From assembly GCA_019925795.1 (NCBI GenBank), contig CM034312.1, forward strand, positions 83,145,528 to 83,209,527: a DNA stretch of 64,000 nt, given 5' to 3'. Below the pieces are notes generated by a model, which was not told where the DNA came from, searched no databases, and was given only the letters and a program-made list of their open reading frames with translations. This document shows positions 13,131 through 24,420 of the stretch, piece by piece. Both the position numbers and the translations under genes were made by a program. The number at the start of each line of letters is the position of its first letter. The stretch's first letter is position 1. Source of the stretch: Dendrobium chrysotoxum (taxonomy: Eukaryota; Streptophyta; Magnoliopsida; Asparagales; Orchidaceae).

Positions 13131-13345
13131 GCTCGGTACACGTGATACCGATCGGCGAGCTTAACGGCTCCGATCATCTAGAGATGCGATCAAATCGCGA
13201 GCACAAGATAACTCCGGCGCCGAAGAAGGGAAGAAAGAACAGGCAGTTGAGTTGAATTACCAGTGCTAACCCCTGCACCTCAATGGCGGGATTGCGCCCG
13301 CTTCCTCCTCCAGTCTTGGCGGAGCGAGCGGCCGACGCTGTTGTC
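13131..13345 (-). promoter_or_regulatory. 5' flank and likely leader of the PXA-PX gene
   Basis: This stretch is markedly GC-richer than its surroundings, as plant leaders often are. I see no clear TATA box or start site. The repeat-rich intergenic DNA starts at about 13345. Confidence 0.35.
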
Positions 13346-13449
13346 AAATAAACCCCGAAACATTCTCCTAATTAAATCAATACAACATATGGACCTAAAA
13401 TTTTTATATTTAAATATCTGACGCCTAAATTTTTTAATTTTATAATATT

Positions 13450-13595
13450 TAAAATATGTTGCTCATTTTGATCTGTTGGTTGAGAGCTTTAACTATTGAT
13501 CAAGAGATATTAAGTTCGAGTCCTATATACTTAATATATGTGTGAGTTTATCTTAATTCGCCTAAATATCTCAAAAAATAATAGTTAAATATATT
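13450..13595 (+). mobile_element. tRNA-derived SINE, copy 1
   Basis: A tRNA-like head carries a box A-type stretch TTGGTTGAGAGCT (13476-13488) and a box B-type stretch AAGTTCGAGTCC (13512-13523), followed by a tail with CGCCTAAATATCTCAAAAAA. The same layout recurs at 55150-55290, where box B reads GGATTCGAGTTT. Two dispersed copies with the pol III promoter spacing support a SINE family. Ends are approximate. Confidence 0.65.
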
Positions 13596-13724
13596 AACAC
13601 TTCACATATAATTTTTCATTGTCATTTATATAGAACAATGATAAAAATCAAAGTACATGAGAGTACTCAATGTCTACTTTAGAGTCATAATAGGAGTGCC
13701 TATATGAATCATCTTACTAAAATA

Positions 13725-14154
13725 TAGAGGTGCAAAAAATAATTCGATCTAGAAATTCATACTCAAGTTGTCATGTTTAATAAATAGAATGGGTTCAGAT
13801 TGGGTTATTTGACCCGTTTATTAAACGAATCAGTTCAGGTTGACCCACCAACTCATTATTTACCCAAAAATGACTCGTTTCTTATTTTTTCCCTTGATTT
13901 TTTTAATTTGCGAGTATAATATTCTTCTTCTTTTATCAAATATCATAAACACTGTAGTTAATAAGTTATAAAAATTTAAATTAAGTTATACAAAGTTTAA
14001 ATCAAATGGGTTAACAAGTTTGTTTCGTGTTATTCGGGTTGCTAGCGAGTCAGGTTCGAGATGAAGTTTTTGACCTGTTTATTAACAGGATTCGGGTCGA
14101 ATCAATTTTGGGTCGGTCTTGAACCCGACCTGTCAAGCTGTTTTGACACCTCTA
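13725..14154. mobile_element. hAT-type MITE with 8-bp target duplication
   Basis: The 430-bp element has terminal inverted repeats starting TAGAGGTG and ending TTTTGACACCTCTA, a typical plant hAT terminus. The 8 bases on each side are CTAAAATA and CTCAAATA, one mismatch apart. The interior is full of GACCCG and CGGGT motifs and encodes no protein, so it depends on an outside transposase. Confidence 0.8.
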
Positions 14155-14290
14155 CTCAAATATGTCCATCAATAATTGATATATTATATTAATTATATTA
14201 TCTAATCAAATATTTAAATTCTCAAATAAGTTCATAAATCATTCATATGACTCTTTTATTATGATTCACATTCCCAAGATACTCATTGAT

Positions 14291-14301
14291 CTCTGATACC
14301 A
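14291..14301 (-). other. Initiator-Met-type primer binding site, isolated
   Basis: On the minus strand this reads TGGTATCAGAG, the usual primer site of copia and TRIM elements. Sequence on its LTR side (about 14302-14400) contains a CCGTCCGACCGTC segment. No partner LTR was found, so this is a weak call. Confidence 0.35.
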
Positions 14302-14819
14302 CTTTTATCACAATTTGGCCCGGAGGCTCAAATTAACGAAGCGGGAACAGACGGTCGGACGGTAGATTAAATTTTTATTTGCTAAATCTATCTCCAATAC
14401 ACTAAAAAAGCAACTAAAACTTCAAAAAAAATAAATTGATATAAAATGAATTAAATATCTTTCATTCGGTGCATTACGTCTACGATACGCATTTCTATCT
14501 CTTCTACTCACTTTGATTTTATTAAATTATACCTGAAAATATTAGAGCAACTAAAAGTAAGCAACAGCTCATTGAGTAAATACATGCTTCTAAACTACAG
14601 TAACTCAAGGCAATTTGAACAATATACATGAGCATTTCAATTTATATTATAAAGTAGTTATATTTAGATTAATTTCATTTCAAGACTTTCAATATTATGC
14701 ATATACAATATCTTTTTCTATATATTTCTTATTTCTTATAAATAATATAATCGTCATAGGAGTCACTGTCTAATTTAGTATCAATGATGATACTCCTTTT
14801 TCATTTTTTTTCTTTTTCA

Positions 14820-15400
14820 TAACTGATATATCATCAAAAAATTATCTTGATTGGGCATGAATCTCAAGGCAAAATTAAGTTGGAAACTTCAAAAATTAAA
14901 TCGGAGACCATTTGAACTCAAATTTCAGCAAACTTATAGTCGAACTGAACGTCTCAAAAATATGAACCCAACGACACCAAATTCGACTCAATCCGAGCCC
15001 AAATGAGTCCAAATCAAAGACCCGAAGCACATTTAAAAGGTTCAAACCATAATTTGGATTATCAAACGGTCTTCAAATGTGACATGGTTATAATCGAATT
15101 GAGCGGCTCGACGAGACAAATCCAACGAGCCCAAGATTATCAAAATTTGACATCAATAAAGCATTCAAATGTCCAATAAAAAGTCAACGATCAAGGGATT
15201 CAACATCGGCCGTCCATTCAAACCACTCCCAATTTACCCTTGCTCTTTCTCCTATTTACTTGTCATGACACTCTCAAAAAATTATAAATAGACCCCTCAT
15301 TTCTCATGGAGGGGAGAGGAAGAAGGGGGCTCAAGCAAGAATAGAAAGAAGAGAAGGAAGAATTCTCTTGCCACCAGACTCCTCGATCACATCCCGACCA
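14820..15400 (+). repeat. LTR-like dispersed repeat with TATA box
   Basis: The block contains TTATAAATAGACCCCTCATT near 15283, an LTR-like promoter. Its stretch 14830-15160, read on the minus strand, matches about 18960-19123 joined to 54083-54330, the two sides of the 35-kb Ogre element. Shared landmarks are CTTGGGCTCGTTGGAT, TCTCGTCGA, GGGCTC and CAAGATAATTTTTT. It is therefore an intact paralogue of the sequence into which that element inserted. Confidence 0.65.
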
Positions 15401-15407
15401 CCCATCT

Positions 15408-15762
15408 CTCGATGTTTAAGAGTTAGCTTTCTTTTACTTAAGGGGTTTCACAATCTCTCCTATTTAAGTAACTGACATCCTCATCAGCATTTTTATCCCA
15501 GAATCATACACGAGCCGGAAGATGGGAACTAAGTGTCATACAAGACAAAGTGCTACGTCATAGGAGCCACCTATTGAATCTTGTATGAGACAAAGTGCTA
15601 CATGACGGGAGCGACTACTTAAACTTGTAGGGGCCACCTTTAGAATCTTATATGTCTGGTGGATAATTATGGGACAAAGATGCTGACGAGTACGTCAGTT
15701 ACTTAAGTGGTGGAGATTGTAAAATCCTTTAAGTAAATAAAAGCTAACTCTTAAACATCGAG
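15408..15762. repeat. 355-bp foldback around a Cassandra-type LTR start
   Basis: Arms of about 90 bp at 15408-15500 and 15665-15762 are inverted copies, both starting CTCGATGTTTAAGAGTTAGC when read inward. They enclose about 165 bp. The right arm runs across the LTR start at 15718, so the left arm is an inverted partial copy of an internal end plus LTR start rather than a classical MITE terminus. Confidence 0.7.
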
Positions 15763-15939
15763 GCGCCTTTTGGTGTAATAGCTGAAATTTTCGTAAGAAA
15801 CTCCGCAGTTAAGCGTGCTCATCCAGGAGCAATTCTGGGATGGGTGACCTACTGGAAAGTTACACCAACAGGACAAAACCGTGATACTCTTAGGCCAAAA
15901 CGAATGATATATTGATAGTTAAGAGTTTGGGTTGTTACA
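15718..15939 (+). mobile_element. Cassandra-type (TRIM) LTR carrying 5S rRNA-like sequence
   Basis: The 222-bp segment starts TGTAA and ends TTACA, short inverted LTR ends, and is preceded by a purine-rich GGTGGAGAT like a polypurine tract. It contains a 5S rRNA-derived stretch. Cassandra elements are the known plant retrotransposons whose LTRs hold 5S sequence. No second LTR or Met primer site was found nearby in the same orientation, so this is a lone or rearranged copy. Confidence 0.7.
15796..15866 (+). other. 5S rRNA-derived segment with internal pol III promoter
   Basis: AACTCCGCAGTTAAGCGTGCT and GGGATGGGTGACC match the box A and box C parts of plant 5S rRNA in correct order and spacing. 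The 5' half of 5S and the central helix are missing or altered, so it is not a functional 5S gene. Confidence 0.8.
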
Positions 15940-15973
15940 ACATATATGTTAATCATATTCAATCATTTAGTAT

Positions 15974-16090
15974 ACAACAATAACAATAACACCATCAAGC
16001 CTTTGTCCCACTACGTGGGGTCGGCTATATGAATCCTTTTTCTCCATTTTGACATGTTAAAAGTCAAATTATCGTTTAAATCTAATAAAG
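15974..16090 (-). mobile_element. 117-bp RTE LINE 3' tail with 15-bp target duplication
   Basis: On the minus strand it reads TTTATTAGATTTAAACGA and goes on to CCGACCCCACGTAGTGGGAC, ending in TTATTGTTATTGTTG. This is the same 3' end as the copy at 59270-59390. It is flanked on both sides by TCAATCATTTAGTAT (15959-15973 and 16091-16105), a perfect 15-bp target duplication. It is a complete but extremely 5'-truncated insertion. Confidence 0.9.
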
Positions 16091-16105
16091 TCAATCATTT
16101 AGTAT

Positions 16106-17157
16106 GCGAGGGATAAATCATTTATAATGCAGTTGGAAGAAACAATAAGACAAATCATTTGAAAAAATAATTAAATGCCATTAGAAATAATATAATAATC
16201 ATAATATAGAAACATACATACTCACCTTAATTCGGATTGCTTGCTCTTATTGTCCTTGCTCTAACTTTAACATAACATCTATAGTAATACATAATTTCAT
16301 AAGGTTATTTTAACTTATATCATATTTCTCTCTAATTAGTTATATATGGATTTTGATTTAGTCATTGTTAATTTATAATATTTTCATATTTAATAACTTT
16401 TTATTTTAACTTAAAATACTTTCTTTAAAATTAATAATTTAATTAAATAAAATATTGCCTATGCGCTCACTCTCTAATTACTATTTTATTTTACTAATTA
16501 GAATTAAAATTCAAAATATTCATTTTCTCTCTATATATATTTATTTAAACAATACTTTCTTTATTACTCATTATAATTAATTCTCTTAATTAACATTTTC
16601 AATTAAAAATTTATATCTTATTTAACTCTTATAAATTACATAAATTGTTCTTTTTCTCTTTCTACTTATTTATTAAGTATACCTAAATAGTTATCACATT
16701 TAATTTATTAAATTAGAAATAAAATTTGTTCTCCTTGTATTCTCATTGAAATATGAATCATAATTTATTTATAAACTTTTTATATTTAATAATTTCTCGC
16801 TTTAACTAATTAAATACTCTCATTTCGATAATATATAAATATATATCTTTAATCCATTCACTTTAAAATTAATAATTTAATTGAAATCTCTCAAACATAC
16901 ACTCTCTATATTTATTTGCAATTAATCTTATATTTCAATTTGATTATTTTCTAAGATATTTTAAATTTAATATAAAAATATAATTTTCTCCTATCAAAAT
17001 ACATATATTATCTCCTAAATTATCTGTTATTATAATTAAATTCATAATAATTAATGTATAAATATTAAGTTTATTATTTTCTAAATATATACATATATTA
17101 ACATTAATCATTTTAGAAAAAAAATAAAAGTTTACATTCTTCATCTTCTCTGAATCC
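16106..17157. other. AT-rich intergenic DNA
   Basis: Very AT-rich sequence dominated by TTAATT and TTTATT runs. I see no gene, RNA or element boundary in it. Confidence 0.6.
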
Positions 17158-17580
17158 TAAACCGCATGCACACGCTCCTTCCCGTCTAAATCGCTTCCTC
17201 CTGCCAGCTCGCTTGCAAGCCTTGTCTCCCTTGCTCTCTTCCTTTCTATTTCTCTCTAATTCCTTCACTCTTCTTCTTCTTCCTCTTAGTCATTGTTTCT
17301 CTCAGTTGAGATTCTCTCATGATTTGATCCTACAGGAGTGAGGGAAACTAAAATGTTTCACATGAGGAATCATTCTTCTTCACTCTCGTACGCATTCCTT
17401 CGCTCAATGGTTCGATCCAACTCCGCCTAGGGAGTCTACGTACACGGATGGTCGCAGTTTGGCCGCTCAAATCGCGTTTCTTCGTCCGTCTTTTGTTCGG
17501 TCCATCCGTCCGATAAAGAAAGCCGGTTCAATTGAACCGGCTAGCTGAACCGGTTCTTACACCCTCTTATTATAAGATAC
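17158..17580. other. GC-richer patch with perfect 20-bp palindrome
   Basis: A local rise in GC includes pyrimidine-rich stretches and, at 17522-17541, the perfect palindrome GCCGGTTCAATTGAACCGGC, followed at once by GAACCGGTTC (17547-17556). No open frame or family could be recognised. It might be an element terminus or a leftover promoter. Confidence 0.4.
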
Positions 17581-18560
17581 TAATTGGTACTTTTATCTCA
17601 TATTTTGTGAGCTCGACTTTATCCATCTATTAATAATTACAGTTATATTCCAACAAAGTTTAGGAACACATTTAAAATTTTAGTTCTTAGTTCTCTTCTA
17701 TATACCATATGAATAACATGCATTATAAGTTACAATTGTAATACATTTAATTATCTTGCATGACGCCCTATGATATTGATGAATAACATGAACTCATTTG
17801 TTATTATATAATATCTACTAATCAATACCAAAGTTATAATCCTAAATTAAGGTGCATATATATTTGGATAACATGATCATACCAAGCTACGATTGTTATT
17901 ATAGAAGAAGCATTAAATATGTATTACATAAGAAGCATTTGATTTATACTTTCTGCATAATGATCATGAAAGATAATATATTTCTCACATCCAACAAGCA
18001 TGATAAAATTATTTTCAAAAGTGAGGTTTAAAACTTCAATCACTATAATATATGATATCATGCAACCATCATGATCATTACAAATACAATGCTCAATGTT
18101 CCATGCCTTAGAAATGCAAAAAATAAACATTAATTTGAAAACCAAAGAGAAGTATACATTTTTCCCTTTTGGACTTCCACCCTATTTCTAACTAATAAAA
18201 TTTATATGACCCTTGTCGAATAATATAGGCCGATAATTAATTATGAAGAAAAAAAAACAAAGTAACTTGTTGCGGGTTGAGAGATTCGCGACAGTAGAGT
18301 GAAAGAGTTTTACATCTTAGAGATGTACGAAAATTGATCACACAAACATATAATCAAAATGATAGAGAACCATCATATTTTTTATGTGAAAAATATTGAA
18401 AATAAAAAAAACTATGGGACCTTGCCCAGTTGAAAAGATTCAACTAGTGTTTGAACAAGTTACAAAAGTCTTCCCGTTCCTTAACTCAAGGATAGTGAGA
18501 ATAAAAAATATTGGAGAATTGACAAAACTTCAGACAGGTAGTCCTGACTTGATTGCATGA
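17581..18560. other. Intergenic DNA without recognised features
   Basis: AT-rich sequence with only short open frames and no motif I recognise. Confidence 0.5.
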
Positions 18561-18564
18561 CGAA

Positions 18565-18810
18565 TATTGGAAATCTAGTGGCAACAATCAGAAGAATGCT
18601 CAGCAAATGTTTGACGACGGTTGGAGATCTGGTGATAATTAGCGGACGGGCGAAAGTCTAATAATATTTGGAGATCTGGAGGCTGCCAACGAACATATGG
18701 AATTTCGATAATGGTTGGTGGTTTGGAAGAGATCTGGTGGCAGTCAACGAACACATGGAGGTCTGACGACATCGATGGTTGGGAAGAGATCTGGTGATGG
18801 CAGTGCCGAT
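18565..18810. repeat. Imperfect minisatellite, GGAGATCTGGTG core
   Basis: Five degenerate copies centred on GAGATCTGGTG or a variant occur near 18570, 18626, 18672, 18730 and 18788, about 46-60 bases apart. Two adjacent units also share GCCAACGAACATATGGA or a close variant. Confidence 0.55.
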
Positions 18811-20239
18811 TGGAGTATGCAAGACAGCTCCTTAATTTTATCCTCTATTCCTCTCTCCCTCATGCGAAGAATGAAGATCTATTTGTAATTTTTTTGGAGT
18901 GACATGCCTAATAAATATGAATATGATCTAAGGAAAGTTTGGAGTTTTTCATTGGAAGGTTGATATCAATTCTCTTGATTATGAAGTGTTATTCGAAAGT
19001 TTATATGCCATAATAATATCAGAATTAAGCGGTCTTGGGCTCGTTGGATTCTTCTCGTCGAACTGCTCGATTTGACTATGAGCATATCATATTCGGATAT
19101 CAATTGGTCATCCAAATGATACTTGTGGGCTCCAAAAATTTGGCCCCTGCCTTCGCCCGCTCTGCTTTTCTTCGGGGAGGAGTTTTAACGGATTAAGTTT
19201 CAGAGTAAAATTTGGAAGGCAGATGGGTTTGTAGATAAGACATTACCCAGAGATTTTGCCCTCATTTTGCGAGGACTTTATGATCTGAATTCTGGTTTCC
19301 TATAGGCACAAGCCCCTATAGTTAATTACCCCTCCCGGTAACGAGAGAGAACTTTCGATTAAGGCTAGTCGTCAATCAGATACGTAGAGATACGTGAGTC
19401 TGGCATACAGTAGTAGCATGGGTTGAAAATTTGAAAGGTTGGAGATTGAAAATTGTTAATATTTAAAATTAGAAATTTTCACCATCTCGCACTTAAAGCG
19501 GATGGTGGGGGAATAGATGATGGACCCGATCAAGATCCCATGGTTCCATCTTCCTAGGCCATTGTGGTCCCTGGTCTACTTAGTCAGAGGAGGTAGTCGA
19601 CCCAACCTGACAGAAGGATCCTTGTCGGCAGCCATGGGTTGCTTCGTCTACGGGTACCTTGTAGACCTGGGGTGGGTATTTATCTAAGGGGACAAATTTG
19701 AATCCACCTTAGCTAACAGAGGATTTTGTGCCCTATCGATTATATCATATTGATTCATATCTCAAGGATCTGATGCCATTGGGGAGTATACGGGCTCTGG
19801 CCATAACCATAATATAATTGTGTCATTTGGCGGCGACCACCTGGTTCAGAGGGCTCCAAGTCATAACCGTTTATCCTGTAGTGCCATTTTACAGTGAAAC
19901 TGCCGGTTAAAGGACTCGTATCACGTCCTTGCTAGCAGGAGATTGTTTGAGAATGTATCCTAGTGATATTTTTGACCAGGTATTAGCTCTTTGTGAGCTG
20001 CGGTTATTTTCAGATTTGTCCACCTCGATAAACTATTACGGATGGTGGATGGATTTTACTTTAAGTGATTTGAATGGTTGAGTTTCAATTTTAAATATTT
20101 TGGATTTTAGGATTGTTTGGAGTTTGGGATTTTCATGAGATTTGGGATGACATTTTGAAAGCGTTTGTGAATCCCTCCGGTTGAGATTAACATTCAACAC
20201 AGCCATTATCGGGGTATGGGGTCATTTCTATTCATGGAT

Positions 20240-20690
20240 TAAACCTTATCAACTCTGTTTACCTGCTAATAGAGGATCAGGTTTCGTAGGCTTTATGCCA
20301 TTGTTAGTGAATTCTCTTGATTATAGGCCTTGAAAGCCTAATATAAACGTATAAAATAAATATCTCGATCGATCTCACGACCGTATATTTATTTAATAGT
20401 TCGAGCCGTGTCAACTCCTATTTACCCGAATAGAATGATCGGGCTCAAACTTGAATTCACTTATTGACCCGTGCAGCATCCCTAGAGTTCACGTGTGTAC
20501 CAATAACACGCTCACCGGGGCCCATACGGGTGTTTAGGGATATTTTATGATTATTTGTTAAACCTTGTCGACTCCTATTTACCTGCTTAAGAGGATCGGG
20601 TTTAAATTTATTGACCCGCGTAGCATCCCTGGATGTCACGTATGTTCTTACAACACGCTCGTCGGGGCCCATGCAAGTGGTAATTTTATC
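20240..20690. repeat. Tandem subrepeats within the LTR
   Basis: Two copies of a unit about 158 bp apart (20409-20532 and 20567-20680) share CTCCTATTTACC, TTGACCCG, GCATCCCT, AACACGCTC and CGGGGCCCAT. A third partial copy begins near 20248. The same array is in the other LTR at about 53470-53900, so it predates insertion. The minus strand reads through the array as a short repetitive open frame (MGPDERVV... and MGPGERVI...); I do not regard it as a gene. Confidence 0.7.
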
Positions 20691-21949
20691 TACCCCTTTG
20701 TGTACATAAGTATATACAAACTATGGTGCATGTGCATGGGTATTTTTTGGATATTTGTAAATGCCTTATGTCTGCTTGCACGGATGTTGCAGATCCGGTG
20801 GCGTTGTGCAGCAGCTCGTGGACTGAAGTTGTTTACTGTTTCATACAGGCAGACTTTCGTGCACTACTTGCATGATTTACATAGGTAGATTGTAGTACAC
20901 TAACGAATCTCCTACTTTCTTTTGCAAGAGCTTGGATTTGTTGTGGAGTTTCTGTATTTTCCTGTAGATAGTGCTTTGCATACGTGAGAGACTACCTTAG
21001 GATGGTTCGTAGGTATTTGAATGTGCTGTAGTCTTATATCTTTGATTGCGAAGAACATATGTACTTGTGCCTATAGAAGATTTATCGTACCTACTTCATA
21101 TCTACTGTTGTTATCCACAAGTAATTTCATTGATTGTTGTAGCTCACATGGGAATGATTGTATTCGTCCACAAGTGAACTGACCTCAGCCATAGGGATAT
21201 CATAACCTTAGCTGCATACCACTTGAGTGTGTTTGTCTTCTATTATATGATTGTCGGCTGTAGAGATGCTACGATATCCTTGCTACAATAGCTCGTAGGT
21301 ATCTATGTTTACTACATATTGTCTTTTATTCTTGCTTGCAATGGAGCAACGTGTTTATTCAACATTGAACAATGATGAATTGTAAGAAGTTCCATAGCAT
21401 TCATTTCCTTCTACTACGACCGCTTGTAAGCGTGTAGGTGTCTTGTATGTATAGCAAATATACGGTCACTATCACTGTTGCACATACAATAAATCTTTCA
21501 TTATTACTAGTAGACATTCATGCTCATCTATAGTTCCTCTTGTATTCGAGTATGGATAGTGTATGATTATCCCTCTACAGTCGCTTGTGGGGTAATTGTA
21601 ATATATTCTATTACACATCACTCTTTGTCGGTGTTTTCTGATGGATGTAGTATAGACTACTGTATTTTCTTGCAAGACTATTGTGTCGGTTATTATCAAC
21701 TTCAATTTCATTGTTGGGCTGCATTCACTTGTCATCCACGAGCTACTACTATGTTCACTGCACATCATTGTAGTCTTTGCAATCATTCTAAGTTACTCGA
21801 TCACATGCTTGGAATAAATATCGTGGACCAATTGTCATCATTCACATGCAAGTTATGCAATCTTTTTTCACTATATGCATTCATAAGGGTATTTGTTTGT
21901 TATAGGTCTTCGAACCTCCTTTAAAGACCTTTGTTCGCTTTCAACTCGA

Positions 21950-22620
21950 TGTCAAATTTGAGTCCCTCATAGTTCAGGTCTTGTTCAAGTCCCCTGCAAT
22001 CTTGTTCAAAGTTCTCTCTTTGTTCAAATCCAAGTTCCAAAGTTCAATATCAAGTTTATGCTTATAACAGTTCATTATCTTTTGCTTGGATTCAAATTAT
22101 TTGAAATCAGTTCGAGTTCAATATGCAAGTTCATGTGAATCCAAATCATTATCATTTGTTGCAAGTCCTTGTGGTTCAAATGTTCGTTCAAATCGTTCCA
22201 ATCAAAGTCCTTTGCATTCTTGTAGTTATCATTCAAATCAAATCATTATCGATGATTATCCACAAGTCCACTGTTGTTCAATCAAGCTCAAGTTCCTTGT
22301 TATTGAATTCAAGCTCAAATTCATTTGAGTCACACTCAGTTCATGTTAAAGCAATCTTGCTTAATTCATTTCAAACTTGATTTAAGTTTGATTGTATATT
22401 CAGGTCATGGTTAGGACGAATTCAAGTATTATGCCATCCTGTAGAGTTCAAATCTTATTATTTAATTCCAATTCAAGTTATAGTTCATTTGAGTTTTGTT
22501 CAGGTTCGTGTTCACAAGTCATCTGTTCTTGTTTGAGTACAAGTTCTTGTGTTTTATGCTCAAGTCCACCGGTCCGTGTTCATTTGAGTCTAAGTTCTTG
22601 CATGTCCTTTTGAGTTAAAA
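21950..22620. repeat. GTTCAAGT-rich low-complexity tract in the LTR
   Basis: Loose, irregular repetition of GTTCAAG, CAAGTTC and AATCAAA-type words on the plus strand fills this stretch. No fixed period is visible. Confidence 0.5.
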
Positions 22621-22709
22621 TAGGTCCGAGTATAGTCATATTTTTATCCAAAATTTCATCAATATTCTGGCATCTCCCCTGTTTAGGGGAAACTACGGAA
22701 AACTGGGCC

Positions 22710-23112
22710 TTTCCCACCACGCTAGAGAAAAGCGTGCATGGTAGGTGCCCTCTTTCGAGGACACCGTGGCCGTATAAAGTCTTCAACCCCACCACGCTAG
22801 AGAAAGGCATGCATGGGTCTTCAAATGTACCTGTTTTTAAAATAGCACAGTTTGCTTTCCCCGCAGGTACAGAGCCGCGTACGGGTACTTATATCTTTGC
22901 CCCACCGTGCTAAGAAAAGCACGCACAAGGCTCGCCTGCCTCGGTGTAAGTGCCGCACCGAGTTCCCTCCCACCATGCTAGAGGAAAGCGTGCATAGGGG
23001 GTCCCTCGGCGCGTCACAAACACCAAAAATAGGACTTTAGGAGATCGCCCGCCTCACCGCTAGCACCGCGGTGAATTTCCTCCCACCACGTTAGAGAAAA
23101 GCATGCATGGGT
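22710..23112. repeat. Five-copy hairpin repeat in the LTR
   Basis: The word CCCACCACGCTAGAGAAAAG and its continuation CGTGCATG recur with variation at 22713-22740, 22788-22815, 22900-22926, 22969-22995 and 23082-23110. Each can fold as a 6-bp stem with a short loop. Copy 1 has CACGCT and AGCGTG; copy 3 has CGTGCT and AGCACG, so two bases in each arm changed and pairing stayed perfect. Copies 2, 4 and 5 have one unpaired position. Spacers are partly related too. Confidence 0.75.
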
Positions 23113-23224
23113 AGTTTGTTCGTCGCGTTGCAAGCGCTGAAAATGAGTTTTCAAAGTTTTAGGGGGTTATACCTTTGCAAACAGACGTCGACGATGGAGG
23201 CTCATGGATCGAGGCAAGGGAGAG

Positions 23225-23590
23225 GCATTCCTCTTTTATTGTAACTAATTATAATATATCATAATTAATTATAGTTAACTAGTATTAACTATAATCAATT
23301 AAATGATCATAATTAATTACCCTCAGTTAATTATTTATAATTTTAATTAATAATTAATTACTAATTATTAATCAATTATAATTACTTAATTAGTTATGAT
23401 TATAATTAATTAAAAAATTAAAATTAATTATAATTAATCAAATAATTATAACAAATCATTAATTATTGATTATAATTAGTTAACTATTTATAATTATAAT
23501 TAATTAATAATTAATAATAATTACTTTATTAATTATGAGTAATTATAAAATTAAAAATTATAATTAAATATAATTAAAAATAACATTAAT
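23225..23590. repeat. AT-rich TAATTA tract in the LTR
   Basis: Nearly pure A/T sequence built from TAATTA and AATTAT words, able to fold in many ways. It lies downstream of the LTR TATA box in the direction of transcription. Confidence 0.6.
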
Positions 23591-23796
23591 CTCTCCCCTC
23601 TCTTCTCTCTGGCTTGGCGGATTTACTGGATTTGGATGAAGAAGCTCGCGTAAGGGAATAAGTTACCTCCACAGCAAGCGGCTCTTATTATTGCTTGCGA
23701 ACAGACAGGAAGGGAAAGTCGTCGAGTAAGCGAAGTCGGGCGACTAGGGCAGGGAGGATCTTGGCGTCGGGTTTGAGGGAGGAATGAGGTAGGGAG

Positions 23797-23899
<103 letters not shown>

Positions 23900-24197
23900 G
23901 ACTGAGAAAACCTAGAGGTCGGGCAAGGCTTCCGTCTAGGTGGAGGTAGAGGGGAGGTCGGCAATGGGAGTTTGATCGTGTGGGAGAGGAGGGAGTTACG
24001 ATTGTGGAAGTCAGGAGTGGGGTCGGAGCTTCGGCTCTTCACAGCGACTAGCTCCAGTCGCTACTTCAGATCAAAGTGTCATAACTTTCAAACCCACAGG
24101 AAGGGAACGTCGGAGGAGCAGGGTCGGAGGAAGGGAGGAGCTCGACGGGAGGTTCGGTTGTAGGATTTCGCAGGGAGAGCAAGCCTTCCTCGCCTCC

Positions 24198-24205
24198 CTT
24201 TTATA
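24198..24205 (-). promoter_or_regulatory. TATA box of the Ogre 3' LTR
   Basis: TATAAAAG followed by GGAGGCGAGG on the minus strand is a strong TATA context. It lies about 200 bases from the LTR start, as expected for a U3 promoter. The matching region is deleted from the 5' LTR. Confidence 0.65.
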
Positions 24206-24408
24206 GACGCGAGCGGAAGCAACGATCAGAGCAAGGCCTTCGCACGTGGGTACGAGCTTCTAACTTGGGTGCCGCTCACAGATTATGGATACGGTACTGT
24301 AGAAGCGGCGGTGTGGGCACAACAGAGATACGGGATGGGCTACCTAGCTGAGGTAATTTTATATTTGATTTTTTTTTCTTTTCCTTGGCTACGAATTAGA
24401 GATCAACA

Positions 24409-24420
24409 AATGCCCCCCAA
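24409..24420 (-). other. Polypurine tract of the Ogre element
   Basis: TTGGGGGGCATT on the minus strand directly precedes the LTR start TGTTGATC. This is the expected site for plus-strand priming. Confidence 0.8.

Noticed and set aside
15796..15866. A functional 5S rRNA gene
   Set aside because: Only part of the 5S sequence is present and it sits inside LTR-like ends, so it is element-derived.
22710..23112. CRISPR-like spaced repeats
   Set aside because: Repeats vary, spacers differ in length and are themselves related, and the context is a plant LTR.
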